NCBI RefSeq assembly: GCF_900142255.1
Contig: NZ_FRAF01000026.1
Coordinates: forward strand, 1 to 39,996
Direction: 5' to 3'
Length of the DNA: 39,996 bases
Source: Alicyclobacillus tolerans
GTDB lineage: Bacteria; Bacillota; Bacilli; Alicyclobacillales; Alicyclobacillaceae
Below the pieces are notes generated by a model that was not told the DNA's origin, did no database searches, and saw only the letters and a program-made list of their open reading frames with translations. A program made the position numbers and the translations under genes. Of this stretch, positions 32,140 through 39,996 are shown in pieces. The first letter of the stretch is position 1. Every line of letters begins with the position of its first letter.

Positions 32140-33438
32140 TTGCGCTCACCAGCTTCCAATTACGTTACCACAAGCTTGGCTAGTATTCAGTGGCTTGGCT
32201 TTATGTTTGCGAATACTGTTGTTATTCCTCTATCTGTGGGAGCAGCGTTTCATCTCACACATGGTGCCATCAGCGGGATGTTGGCTCGTAGTTTCATGTT
32301 TACGGGTCTTGCATGTCTTTTACAAGCCTGGATAGGTCACAAGTTACCTATTATGGAAGGTCAAAGTGGACTTTGGTGGGGAATTGTCCTTAATTTAGCC
32401 AATCTAGGGGCTGCTTCTGGGCTATCGCTTGCTGAAATCGGCGGAAGTCTGGAAGTGGGCATGATACTAGGTGGATTACTGATTATCCTGCTTGGAGTCC
32501 TGGGAGCCTATCGGTATTTAAATCAGTTATTTCGTCCCATTGTGATGGCGGTACTACTGATTCTGCTCTCGGCTCAATTAATCGATGTATTCTTTCGCGG
32601 CATGCTTGGTTTAGACAGCGGCCCTGTAATCCAACCAGATATTTTACTTTTTTCCATGATTCTGATGTTCTTTGTTGCTGGAATGAGTTTATTTGCACGT
32701 GGTTTTGTGGCCAACATCAGTATTCTCTTTGGTCTAGTCGTGGGCTGGCTTGCTTACGTCATTTTGTTTGGGGAAAACAAAGAGTCTATTGCCCCTAGTT
32801 TTGGTCATATAGGTCAATGGTTTGCTCTTGGCAACCCACACTTTCAAATCAGTTTAGTAATTGCTGGAGTCGTTACCGCGTTGCTCAATACTACAAACAC
32901 CATTGCCACGCTGCGTGCTTCAGAAGGCTTGTTCGGTCGAGAAGCAACCAAGCAACAAATGAGAAGATCATTTATTCTAACAGGATTATATACGATGCTT
33001 TCCGGCCCACTCGCACTCATTCCGTATGCGCCTTACACTTCTGCAATAGGTTTTTTGCGAGCAACACGTGTACTAGACCGCAAACCGTTCATCATAGCTG
33101 CCCTCCTCTTTATGATCATAGGCGTATTCCCTGCTCTTGCTGGTTTTCTTTCAACCTTACCCATTGCTGTTGGTGATGCTGTTCTCTTTGTTGCATATCT
33201 TCAAATTTTTGGTGCTGCCCTAATAAATGTCCAAGGTTTCACTTTTAATGCTATGAACACATTTCGACTGGCCTTTCCAACTCTGTTGGGGCTTGCTATC
33301 ATGACCTTGCCAAGCCATAGTTTTTCTAGCCTGCCCATGATGCTCCAGGTACTACTCTCTAATGGTATGCTGTTAGGTATTCTTATAGCTGTTGTCACTG
33401 AAAATTGTATCCCTTGGAAAACAGAAAAACAGGGCTGA
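32140..33438 (+). CDS. NCS2/NAT-family nucleobase permease (xanthine/uracil type)
   Basis: A 432-aa proton- or Na+-coupled carrier for xanthine, uracil or related bases, with about twelve hydrophobic helices. Visible marks: FMFANTVVIPLSVGAAFHLT near the start, KLPIMEGQSGLWWG (residues ~68-81), NTTNTIATLRASEGLFG (the conserved ligand-site helix, ~248-265), and GPLALIPYAPYTSAIGF. The TTG start at 32140 has only a weak ribosome site. Its stop codon lies inside the terminator stem shared with the opp operon. Specificity cannot be read. Confidence 0.82.
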   Translation: MRSPASNYVTTSLASIQWLGFMFANTVVIPLSVGAAFHLTHGAISGMLARSFMFTGLACLLQAWIGHKLPIMEGQSGLWWGIVLNLANLGAASGLSLAEIGGSLEVGMILGGLLIILLGVLGAYRYLNQLFRPIVMAVLLILLSAQLIDVFFRGMLGLDSGPVIQPDILLFSMILMFFVAGMSLFARGFVANISILFGLVVGWLAYVILFGENKESIAPSFGHIGQWFALGNPHFQISLVIAGVVTALLNTTNTIATLRASEGLFGREATKQQMRRSFILTGLYTMLSGPLALIPYAPYTSAIGFLRATRVLDRKPFIIAALLFMIIGVFPALAGFLSTLPIAVGDAVLFVAYLQIFGAALINVQGFTFNAMNTFRLAFPTLLGLAIMTLPSHSFSSLPMMLQVLLSNGMLLGILIAVVTENCIPWKTEKQG

Positions 33439-33455
33439 CCGATATCGGTCAGCCC
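33432..33455 (-). terminator. Perfect palindromic terminator between the permease and the opp operon
   Basis: GGGCTGACC-GATATC-GGTCAGCCC. On the minus strand it is followed by TGTTTTTCTGTTTT, so it mainly ends the opp operon; on the plus strand no T-run follows. The left arm overlaps the permease stop codon. Confidence 0.75.
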
Positions 33456-33496
33456 ATAGAAATCATAGGAATTTCTTGATGATTTCTTGATTCAGC

Positions 33497-34450
33497 TTAT
33501 TGATACTGAATTCTAGGATCAATCACTGCGTAAAGTACATCTGACAATAGATTGCCCAAAATGGTTACTACTCCGAGAAAGAACGTAACACCCATGATGA
33601 TAGGATAGTCACGGGACATGATGGCGTTCCAGTACAAGAGACCCATTCCCGGATAGTTGAAAATTTCTTCTACAAACAAAGCACCACTTAACAGAGCAGG
33701 CAGTGAGAGACCTAACAGCGTAATCAACGGAATGATGGAATTACGCAGTGCATGAATGAAAAGGACACGAAACTCGCGAGCGCCCTTCATACGGGCAGTA
33801 CGAACATAATCTTGAAGTAACGCTTCACGCATAGACGACCGCATAAAACGAGCCCAACCGGCAACAGAAACCAGGAACAGTGAAGCAACTGGAAGAACTA
33901 AGTGATGCAGAAAATCCGCGAAACTTGGATTCGTCGCTTGAGGATTTACGATGCCTCCAGATGGAAACCAAGGTAAATCGATGGCAAAAAAGATAATCAA
34001 CAGAATAGCCAGCCAGAAAGATGGCATAGAATAAAAGAAGTAGTTGATGACGGTAACTACTTGGTCAAAAATTGTATCTTGGAAATATGCCTGTACGGCG
34101 CCAAGAAATACTGCGAATATGTGAGCAAACATGACAGAGACGACGACAATCACCAAAGTATGAGGAATCGCTTGCAAAACTAGCTTAACAACCGGCTTAT
34201 CGTAAACATAGGAGTATCCAAAGTTGCCATGCAAAATATTCCACAACCAAATCAGAAACTGTTGCCACAATGGCTTGTTTAAGCCTAACTGTTTTGTAAG
34301 TGCCGCTGCGCGAGCCACCGTATAACGGTTACCCAACAAAATACGCACTGGATTACCAGGAACAATGTGTATCATAATGAACGAAATCAGAGAGATGCCT
34401 ATTAAAGTGGGGATCAGCTCTAAAATTCGCCGCAATATATATTTGAGCAT
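33497..34450 (-). CDS. oppB: Peptide ABC transporter permease, OppB/DppB
   Basis: A 317-aa inner-membrane subunit that forms half of the import channel. The N-terminus MLKYILRRILELIPTLIGIS and the loop motif HIVPGNPVRILLG are typical. The EAA-type cytoplasmic loop that docks the ATPases reads REALLQDYVRTARMKGARE (residues ~208-226). It is the last gene of the operon (D-F-A-C-B) and is followed by a strong terminator. Ribosome site GAGGAGG. Confidence 0.92.
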   Translation of the reverse strand: MLKYILRRILELIPTLIGISLISFIMIHIVPGNPVRILLGNRYTVARAAALTKQLGLNKPLWQQFLIWLWNILHGNFGYSYVYDKPVVKLVLQAIPHTLVIVVVSVMFAHIFAVFLGAVQAYFQDTIFDQVVTVINYFFYSMPSFWLAILLIIFFAIDLPWFPSGGIVNPQATNPSFADFLHHLVLPVASLFLVSVAGWARFMRSSMREALLQDYVRTARMKGAREFRVLFIHALRNSIIPLITLLGLSLPALLSGALFVEEIFNYPGMGLLYWNAIMSRDYPIIMGVTFFLGVVTILGNLLSDVLYAVIDPRIQYQ

Positions 34451-34502
34451 CCATTATCCTCCTCGTTTCATTTTTTCCGAACGGTAGAGACGGGAAACGC
34501 GC

Positions 34503-35393
34503 TTAACGTTGACGCGTTTCCACTGCACCGCGAAGACCGTCACCAATAAGATTGATGGAGACTTGAGAAATTAGAATACATAGTCCTGGCGGGTAAATCA
34601 TCCACCACGCGTTCTGGAACATATAGTTCAACGAGTCGGACAGCATACTACCCCAATTTGGTGCCGGGGGTGGCAATCCAAGACCCAGAAAACTCAAACC
34701 TGCCATAGCTAAAATGGAATCAGCAATACTCAATGTTGCAGCCACTAAAATCGTACCAATAAAATTCGGTAGCATATATCGGAACATCACGCGCCCAACC
34801 CGCGCACCAAGTGCTTTGGCAGCTTCCACATAGACCATGTTTTTGAGCGCCAATACTTCCCCGCGCGCTAGTCGGCTAACGCCAAGCCATGAGGTGGAGG
34901 CAAGCACGAGAATCATGATCCAAATGTTAGGTTGAAAAACAACGTTTAAGAATAGCAATATAAAAATGGATGGTATTGCCAAAATCACATCCACTATACG
35001 CATCATGAGTGAGTCGACCCAACCACCAGCCAGTCCGCTAACCATTCCGTAAAACGTACCAAAAATCATCGTAACGATAGCTGCTGCAAAACCAACTTCT
35101 AATGATGACTGCCCGCCTACCATAAGTTGGGCCAAAATATTGTGGCCAAGACTATCCGTTCCAAGTGGAAAACGGGCGGATGGTCCCTGCACTGTGTAAA
35201 GCAAGTGAGTGGCAATCGCACTTTTGCGATAAACCAATGGACCCACAAAAGAGAATAGAACAAGGAACAACAGTAAAAATACTCCTAGTTTGGTGGTACC
35301 TGACCTCCAAAAGCGTTTCATAAAACCAGGGCGTTCATAGACGACTTGTTCTTGCTGTAACTCTTCTTCTTGAAAAATCGTTGAGTTGAGCAT
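34503..35393 (-). CDS. oppC: Peptide ABC transporter permease, OppC/DppC
   Basis: A 296-aa partner of OppB. A long cytosolic N-terminus precedes helix 1, then comes the family segment FPLGTDSLGHNILAQLMVGG (residues ~75-94). The EAA loop is VYVEAAKALGARVGRVMFRY, and the C-terminal stretch FLGLGLPPPAPNWGSMLSDS is a hallmark of DppC/OppC. ATG 35393 has AGGAGG upstream. Two hairpins lie between this gene and oppA. Confidence 0.92.
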   Translation of the reverse strand: MLNSTIFQEEELQQEQVVYERPGFMKRFWRSGTTKLGVFLLLFLVLFSFVGPLVYRKSAIATHLLYTVQGPSARFPLGTDSLGHNILAQLMVGGQSSLEVGFAAAIVTMIFGTFYGMVSGLAGGWVDSLMMRIVDVILAIPSIFILLFLNVVFQPNIWIMILVLASTSWLGVSRLARGEVLALKNMVYVEAAKALGARVGRVMFRYMLPNFIGTILVAATLSIADSILAMAGLSFLGLGLPPPAPNWGSMLSDSLNYMFQNAWWMIYPPGLCILISQVSINLIGDGLRGAVETRQR

Positions 35394-35420
35394 AGGACCT
35401 CCTTTCGCTTGTTATCTGCT

Positions 35421-35478
35421 GCGGGCGGTGATGACCTGCCGCCCGCAAGCCTACAAGCCGCACTATTTTGCTAGTGCG
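35421..35478. other. Two tandem hairpins between oppA and oppC
   Basis: GCGGGCGG/CCGCCCGC (35421-35446) and CGCACTA/TAGTGCG (35459-35478). Neither is followed by a T-run on the minus strand. They may stabilise the abundant oppA message or lower expression of oppC-oppB, a common arrangement after binding-protein genes. Confidence 0.6.
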
Positions 35479-35487
35479 AGATTCTTG

Positions 35488-37248
35488 TTATTTAGAGGAC
35501 ACCCACCAATAGTTCATTTGCGGATAACCCGTTACTGGATTAGAGTATGTGTTTACATCGTGTACGTTTGCAGCAGTAACCGTCAAGCTAGCAGGGTTAT
35601 CTGTGAAAATGACTGGCAGTTGTTGTGCAACATAATTTTCATAATTAAAGAGAGCCTGGATAGATTGTTGCTGCGTCGGATACGGCTGGTGTGTCGCTTT
35701 AATCAAGGCATCCATTTCTGGATTGCTATAGCCTCCGCTGTTCAATCCTCCACCGGTTCCAAAAATTTCGCCACCTGTCGGATAAGAACCACCATAAATG
35801 ATACCTTGACCTGCAGCCAAATCCCACTGATTCGCATCTTTTGGATTAGAGATTACACTTTCCAGTGTGGAGAACGGCATAGATTTAAGCGTTACATCAA
35901 TACCTTCCTTCGCCCAATCTTCTTTTAAGAGTTCAACTTGGTCATCCGTCGAAGTTGTACCACCAGAATAAATCATCAGAAATTTCATCTGTTGTCCATT
36001 CTTCGTCATGATGCCATTCACTTCGTGCCAGCCATGCTCTTCAAGCAATTTTTTACCCGCTTCAATATTGAATGGATATAGAGGTTTTAACAATTCCGGC
36101 GATGTGAACGCTGTGTCAGGTTGAGGAGGCAACGGCCCATATTGAGATTCAGCGAAACCTTTATAGATATACTGATTCATAGACTGTTGGTCTTCACCCA
36201 TCATCAAAGCTTCACGCACATACAAATGTTTAAAGATACTGGCTGATTTCGATCCCGAGTTCATATTAGGCATCTCATCAAAGAAGGAAAGGCTGTAGGA
36301 AGGCGTGATTTTATCACCCATCGAAGTCAATGCAGATTTAGCTCCCAATTGACTTTGATCAATGTAACCAACATTAACCGTTCCTGTTTTAAGTGCAGCA
36401 AATTCCGCTGCATTTGAACCTTCATACGTAAAAATCAATTTATCAACCAGAGACTTGTGGCCAGAATATGCTGTGTTAGGTACCAAGGTCCAGGATTGAT
36501 TGGAAACTGCATTTTGTAACTTAAATGGACCATCGACAACTGTATCAAAATTCGGATTCGTGCCGTTCTGACCCAAATACTTAATTTCTTGCGTCATATT
36601 GTTTGGATATTTGTTAAGGACTTTAGCCGGAAGTGGTACCAACTGCGACAACCCGTTATAAATAAACCACTGCTGGTTAGCTGGCTGTTTTAAGGTCACT
36701 GTAAATTCATAAGGACCATTGGCTACAACGCTTTGTACTCCATTCGGTATATCGCCTACCCCTGCATTCACATAGGGCCAAGGAGCTGGTGCATTGGGAG
36801 CTGAGATAGCCTTGATAACATTCCAGCTAAATAGAACATCACTGGAGGTCACAGGTTGACCATTTGACCATTTCCATTTCGGATTTAAATAGACGTGATA
36901 GACGGTTCCTTTTTTGTTGTATTGGATTTTATCCGCAACTGAAGAACTATAATTGATTTTATAGTTGGAACCAATCCATATCAGTGGTTTATACAACATG
37001 TCAATCATTTGAAAATTATACAAACTATCATAGCTTGAATTCACTAAAGGAAAATACCAGTTTAAGTCGGTCTGCGGCGGAAGCGCAACTGTAATCGTTC
37101 CGCCTTTTTGCGGCGTCAATTGCGACGTCGATGACGTGCTGTTGGATGAGTTGGACGTGTTATTCGTAGATGTACCGCATCCTGTCACGAGCAATGCTGT
37201 GCCAGCTGCCATTGCAACGACTGCAGAAACAGATTTTTTCAACTTCAA
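35488..37248 (-). CDS. oppA: Oligopeptide-binding lipoprotein, OppA/DppA (SBP_bac_5)
   Basis: A 586-aa extracytoplasmic receptor that captures peptides and hands them to OppBC. The signal peptide KKSVSAVVAMAAGTALLV ends in the lipobox VTGC, followed by a Ser/Thr/Asn-rich linker (residues ~28-45). The mature protein begins with GGTITVALPP and contains YHVYLNPKWKWSNGQPVTSS, the hallmark of family-5 binding proteins. I chose TTG 37248 with GGGGG eight bases upstream; longer frames to 37347 lack a ribosome site and put extra residues before the signal. It is the third gene of the operon, 185 bases after oppF; the gap holds no clear terminator or promoter. Confidence 0.92.
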   Translation of the reverse strand: MKLKKSVSAVVAMAAGTALLVTGCGTSTNNTSNSSNSTSSTSQLTPQKGGTITVALPPQTDLNWYFPLVNSSYDSLYNFQMIDMLYKPLIWIGSNYKINYSSSVADKIQYNKKGTVYHVYLNPKWKWSNGQPVTSSDVLFSWNVIKAISAPNAPAPWPYVNAGVGDIPNGVQSVVANGPYEFTVTLKQPANQQWFIYNGLSQLVPLPAKVLNKYPNNMTQEIKYLGQNGTNPNFDTVVDGPFKLQNAVSNQSWTLVPNTAYSGHKSLVDKLIFTYEGSNAAEFAALKTGTVNVGYIDQSQLGAKSALTSMGDKITPSYSLSFFDEMPNMNSGSKSASIFKHLYVREALMMGEDQQSMNQYIYKGFAESQYGPLPPQPDTAFTSPELLKPLYPFNIEAGKKLLEEHGWHEVNGIMTKNGQQMKFLMIYSGGTTSTDDQVELLKEDWAKEGIDVTLKSMPFSTLESVISNPKDANQWDLAAGQGIIYGGSYPTGGEIFGTGGGLNSGGYSNPEMDALIKATHQPYPTQQQSIQALFNYENYVAQQLPVIFTDNPASLTVTAANVHDVNTYSNPVTGYPQMNYWWVSSK

Positions 37249-37433
37249 ATTGGAAACCCCCTTTTTTCTGCTATGCATCTGAACGCGAGTCTCACAACGC
37301 CCAAGTAAAAGCGTGCAGGTGACTGAAAGTACGCCGTGTTCATGCACTCATCCCATCGTCGTTGCATTCCATAGTTGCCGGCATGAGCCACGTCCTACGC
37401 ATCCCCCCTTTCTCGGCATGGGCTCCATTACCA

Positions 37434-38399
37434 TTAAACCAAATGGCAGGCAACCATATGATTATGCTTTGCTTCACGCCACTCAGGAACTTTTTCGCGA
37501 CAAACGTCCTGTGCAAGCGGGCAACGCGTATGAAAGACACAACCCTTTGGAGGGTTAGCTGGGCTTGGTAAATCTCCTTGCAGGATAATACGTTCTCGTT
37601 TCACACGCGGATTTGGAATCGGCACAGCCGACAAGAGCGCGCGCGTGTATGGATGAAGCGGATCGGCAAACAAATCGTTGGAGGATGCAAGCTCCATCAT
37701 ACGCCCGAGATACATAACCAGAATTCGATTACTGATGTGTTTCACTACGGATAAATCATGCGCCACAAAGATATAGGTGAGATTAAAATCCTGCTGCAAA
37801 TCTTCCAATAAGTTAATAACCTGCGATTGAACGGATACATCAAGGGCAGCAACCGGTTCATCAAGAATCATCAGCTTTGGATTCAGAACCAAGGCACGAG
37901 CAATACCGATACGTTGGCGCTGTCCGCCGGAAAATTCATGCGGGAATCGACTGGAATAAGACGGATCCAGTCCAACACGCTCTAACATTGACTGCACACG
38001 TTGTTTGCGCGCCGTTGAGTTGTGCAAATGGTGTATTTCCATAGGTTCAGACAATGTCTGCCCAATCGTGTAGCGAGGATTGAGTGACGCATATGGATCT
38101 TGAAATACAATTTGCATCTCACGACGCATATCGCGCATCTGAGATTTACTCAGCTTCATGATATCTTTACCTTGAAAGTGAATCTGTCCGCTGGTTGGCT
38201 CTACAAGACGGAGCAAACTCCGACCCATGGTTGATTTACCGCAACCGGACTCACCAACAACACCAAGCGTCTCACCCGCATACACTGTAAGATCTATACC
38301 GTCAACAGCGCGAACATAACCGGCAGTGCGACGGATAAAACCCTTACGGATGGGGAAGTGCTTTTTTAGGTTTTTAACTTCGAGTAACACTTCGCTCAT
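37434..38399 (-). CDS. oppF: Peptide ABC transporter ATPase, OppF/DppF
   Basis: A 321-aa ATPase: Walker [10 protein letters not shown] (residues ~50-58), Q-loop [13 protein letters not shown], signature [15 protein letters not shown], Walker [18 protein letters not shown]-loop FVAHDLSVV. The C-terminal oligopeptide extension carries a Cys cluster ([15 protein letters not shown]) typical of OppD/OppF, which binds an iron-sulfur cluster in some members. It starts three bases after the oppD stop. Confidence 0.93.
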   Translation of the reverse strand: MSEVLLEVKNLKKHFPIRKGFIRRTAGYVRAVDGIDLTVYAGETLGVVGESGCGKSTMGRSLLRLVEPTSGQIHFQGKDIMKLSKSQMRDMRREMQIVFQDPYASLNPRYTIGQTLSEPMEIHHLHNSTARKQRVQSMLERVGLDPSYSSRFPHEFSGGQRQRIGIARALVLNPKLMILDEPVAALDVSVQSQVINLLEDLQQDFNLTYIFVAHDLSVVKHISNRILVMYLGRMMELASSNDLFADPLHPYTRALLSAVPIPNPRVKRERIILQGDLPSPANPPKGCVFHTRCPLAQDVCREKVPEWREAKHNHMVACHLV

Positions 38400-38402
38400 C
38401 GT

Positions 38403-39383
38403 TTACGCCTCCTTCGCTTCATTCAGCCAGCATCGCGACAAGTGTTCCGCATTATCCACCTGAAAAAATCCGGGTTGTTGAGCGCGGCAGCGATCACTTG
38501 CATGCATGCAGCGTGGCGAAAAACGACAACCTTTAGGCATACGCGTAATCGGCGGTACATTTCCTTCAATCGGTTGTAAACGTTGTTTTTGCTCTGCATC
38601 AATTTTCGGAATCGCATTAAGCAATCCACGCGTATAAGGATGTTGTGGATTGAAAAAGATATCATCAACACTGCCTTGCTCAACAATCTGACCCGCATAC
38701 ATAACAGCAACGCGATCGCACATCTCAGCCACCACACCCAAGTCGTGCGTAATGAGGAGGATGGATGTTCCTAAATCCTTAGAAATCCCCTTCATGAGTT
38801 CAAGAATTTGCGCCTGAATAGTCACGTCAAGCGCTGTAGTTGGTTCGTCAGCAATCAATAATTTAGGATTACACGCCATAGCAATGGCAATCATAATACG
38901 CTGACGCATACCACCAGAAAGTTGGTGTGGATATTCGTCCATGATATCTTCTGGTCTGGGAATTCCAACTTTTTTTAGCATTTCCAATGATTGTTGAAAA
39001 GCTTCGCGTGGTGAGATATCCTTATGAAGCAACAAGGTTTCGGAAATTTGAGCGCCAATTTTATAGACCGGGTTCAATGATGTCATAGGTTCCTGAAAAA
39101 TCATGCTGATCTCGTTGCCACGAATATCACGCATATCTCTCTCCGGCAAATCCAGCAAATTCTTGCCTTGATATTCAATTTTGCCAGTAACCCGAGCGGA
39201 TTGTGTGAGCAGGCGAACAAGCGCTAAAGATGTCACACTTTTTCCGCAACCAGATTCACCGACGAGCCCTAGCGTCTCTCCTGGCTCAATCTTAAAGGAA
39301 ACGTCGCGCACAGCGTGGAAGTAATTTCCTTCCATGTTGAACTCGACGTTCAACGACTCCACATTTAATACGCTATTAGCCAA
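38403..39383 (-). CDS. oppD: Peptide ABC transporter ATPase, OppD/DppD
   Basis: A 326-aa ATPase: Walker [12 protein letters not shown]-loop MIFQEPMTSLNPVYKIGAQI, signature LSGGMRQRIMIAIAM, Walker B LLIADEPTTALDVTIQ, H-loop LITHDLGVV. The C-terminal extension has the cysteine cluster GCRFSPRCMHASDRC. I favour TTG 39383 (MANSVLNVES) since GGAG stands eleven bases upstream; the GTG at 39395 overlaps that site. First gene of the operon. A terminator-like hairpin lies 39 bases before it (see 39422-39459). Confidence 0.92.
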   Translation of the reverse strand: MANSVLNVESLNVEFNMEGNYFHAVRDVSFKIEPGETLGLVGESGCGKSVTSLALVRLLTQSARVTGKIEYQGKNLLDLPERDMRDIRGNEISMIFQEPMTSLNPVYKIGAQISETLLLHKDISPREAFQQSLEMLKKVGIPRPEDIMDEYPHQLSGGMRQRIMIAIAMACNPKLLIADEPTTALDVTIQAQILELMKGISKDLGTSILLITHDLGVVAEMCDRVAVMYAGQIVEQGSVDDIFFNPQHPYTRGLLNAIPKIDAEQKQRLQPIEGNVPPITRMPKGCRFSPRCMHASDRCRAQQPGFFQVDNAEHLSRCWLNEAKEA

Positions 39384-39421
39384 TGCGCTACTCACTCCTG
39401 TGCTACAATCTGTGATTGCAG

Positions 39422-39459
39422 AAAAATCAGGAAGCCTTTGTTATGGCAAAGACAACCTG
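39422..39459 (-). terminator. Terminator-like hairpin in front of oppD
   Basis: On the minus strand CAGG-TT-GTCTTTG, loop CCATAA, CAAAGGC-TT-CCTG is followed by ATTTTTC. It may end an upstream gene or act as an attenuator in the opp leader. Only about 38 bases remain to the oppD start, too few for a standard promoter plus leader. Confidence 0.5.
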
Positions 39460-39573
39460 TTTTCAGATTGCAAGAACTTTGCCACCTAACCCTGCTCCAT
39501 TCCGCAATCTTGAATATCAAATCTTTTCTTATTTTCAAAGGCTGGCGAAAGCACCTGTTTCCCAACAATCTAT

Positions 39574-39684
39574 TACACTTCCAATCCGGAAGCTGCTTGT
39601 CGAATTGACTCTACTTTCGCAACCATTTCTTCTTGAATGGGGACATTGTATATTGTGTTAACTATATTGTAAAGAAGACGCGAT
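39574..39684 (-). pseudogene. Possible 3' remnant of a gene cut by the insertion sequence
   Basis: An open minus-strand frame of about 36 codons ends in VPIQEEMVAKVESIRQAASG, LEV and a stop at 39574. It has a polar, helix-forming character like a real C-terminus. It begins at the IS edge without a start codon. The family is not recognised. The reading is weak because short open frames arise by chance. The rest of 39396-39573 shows only the hairpin above. Confidence 0.3.
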
Positions 39685-39751
39685 CACTCAGCTAAAATCT
39701 TACCGAAAGGGTATCGGCTCACTCAAACAGAAATCTTACCGAAGGGATCGA
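39685..39751 (+). repeat. Tandem terminal repeats at the left end of an insertion sequence
   Basis: Two direct copies of about 31 bases: CACTCAgctaAAATCTTACC-GAAAGGGtATCG (from 39685) and CACTCAaacagAAATCTTACC-GAAGGGaTCGA (from 39720). Period 35 bases. They lie just before the transposase start and fit a pair of transposase-binding sites at an IS end. Confidence 0.65.
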
Positions 39752-39752
39752 T

Positions 39753-39996
39753 GTGCGGATGTCCATGCAGAGTCGGCAAGAGTACCTGAGTACGATGCGC
39801 GTGCGTTACCTTAAGGCACGCAATAGGCAAGAGAAATCGCAGATTTTGGATGAGTTGGAGCGGACCCTGGGATACGCGCGGAAGTACGCGATTGCCACTA
39901 TGAAACCCAAACCGGAGCACGATAAACCGCCCGCTAAGCGTACTCGCTCTCTTCGGTATAGGGATGTGATGCCCATCGTTCAAATCGTTTGGGAAG
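39753..39996 (+). CDS. Transposase/integrase N-terminus, truncated by the window edge
   Basis: An open frame from GTG 39753 (or ATG 39759) to the end of the window. It starts MSMQSRQEYLSTMRVRYLKA, continues RQEKSQILDELERTLGYARK, and has a basic Lys/Pro-rich linker. The Q-E-Y-L...RY...S..EK..ILDE....GY.RKYAI pattern is the N-terminal helix-turn-helix of a group of integrase-core (DDE, IS481/ISNCY-like) transposases common in Bacillota. The catalytic domain lies outside the window, so the exact IS family cannot be fixed. Confidence 0.7.
   Translation, partial: MRMSMQSRQEYLSTMRVRYLKARNRQEKSQILDELERTLGYARKYAIATMKPKPEHDKPPAKRTRSLRYRDVMPIVQIVWE

Noticed and set aside
39460-39600. T-box or other riboswitch upstream of opp
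   Set aside because: A GGTGGCA segment caught the eye, but no full T-box, lysine or cobalamin consensus could be traced.

Overview
The window reads as chromosome of an endospore-forming Bacillota (Gram-positive). It holds spore germinant-receptor genes, a spore-type LysM/GH18 hydrolase, KinA/KinE-like sensor kinases and strong GGAGG ribosome sites with frequent TTG/GTG starts. An Alicyclobacillaceae-like host is possible, but the window alone cannot prove it. Base composition is AT-rich on the left (about 1-13 kb), intermediate in the middle and more GC-rich on the right (about 20-39 kb).

Layout. 1-322: 5' part of a group IIC-type intron (minus strand), sitting directly after the U-tract of an intrinsic terminator. 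389-6249 (minus): a KimA-like K+ importer, a DedA membrane protein, a sodium:solute symporter with its DUF3311 partner, a polysaccharide deacetylase and a YjcZ-like 36-aa membrane peptide. 6362-20954: a LysM-GH18 spore hydrolase gene split into two halves that lie in the same orientation, with about 13.3 kb between them. 20955-27183 (minus): a GT-C-like membrane protein, a multi-pass membrane protein and a heterodimeric BmrCD-type ABC exporter. 27371-33438: a NiaR-like repressor, an NCS1 transporter, an NhaC antiporter, a DUF378 protein, a YfnB/YjjG-like HAD phosphatase and an NCS2 purine/pyrimidine permease. 33497-39383 (minus): a complete Opp/Dpp peptide ABC transporter in the order D-F-A-C-B. 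39685-39996: the left end of an insertion sequence with tandem terminal repeats and the start of its transposase.

Main discovery candidate. The GH18 gene breaks at the 10-bp sequence GGAGGTCCAC, which is present once at each junction (6774-6783 and 20071-20080). Precise deletion between the copies removes 13,297 bp and restores one uninterrupted 431-residue reading frame across the conserved family motif GGPPMAVAP. The intervening DNA encodes a large serine recombinase, two small ORFs just upstream of it, two PAS sensor kinases of the KinA/KinE class, a kinase-like DHp protein without its histidine, two twin-domain MpsC (DUF2294) proteins, a DODA-type dioxygenase and a complete gerA/gerC/gerB germinant-receptor operon. 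This is the architecture of a skin-like, sporulation-gene-intervening element, here in a cortex/coat hydrolase gene and carrying sporulation and germination cargo. If excision occurs only in the mother cell, that cell would regain the GH18 enzyme while the forespore keeps the germination operon. Two cautions apply. The two gene halves differ clearly in base composition, and the recombinase sits in the middle of the element rather than next to an end.
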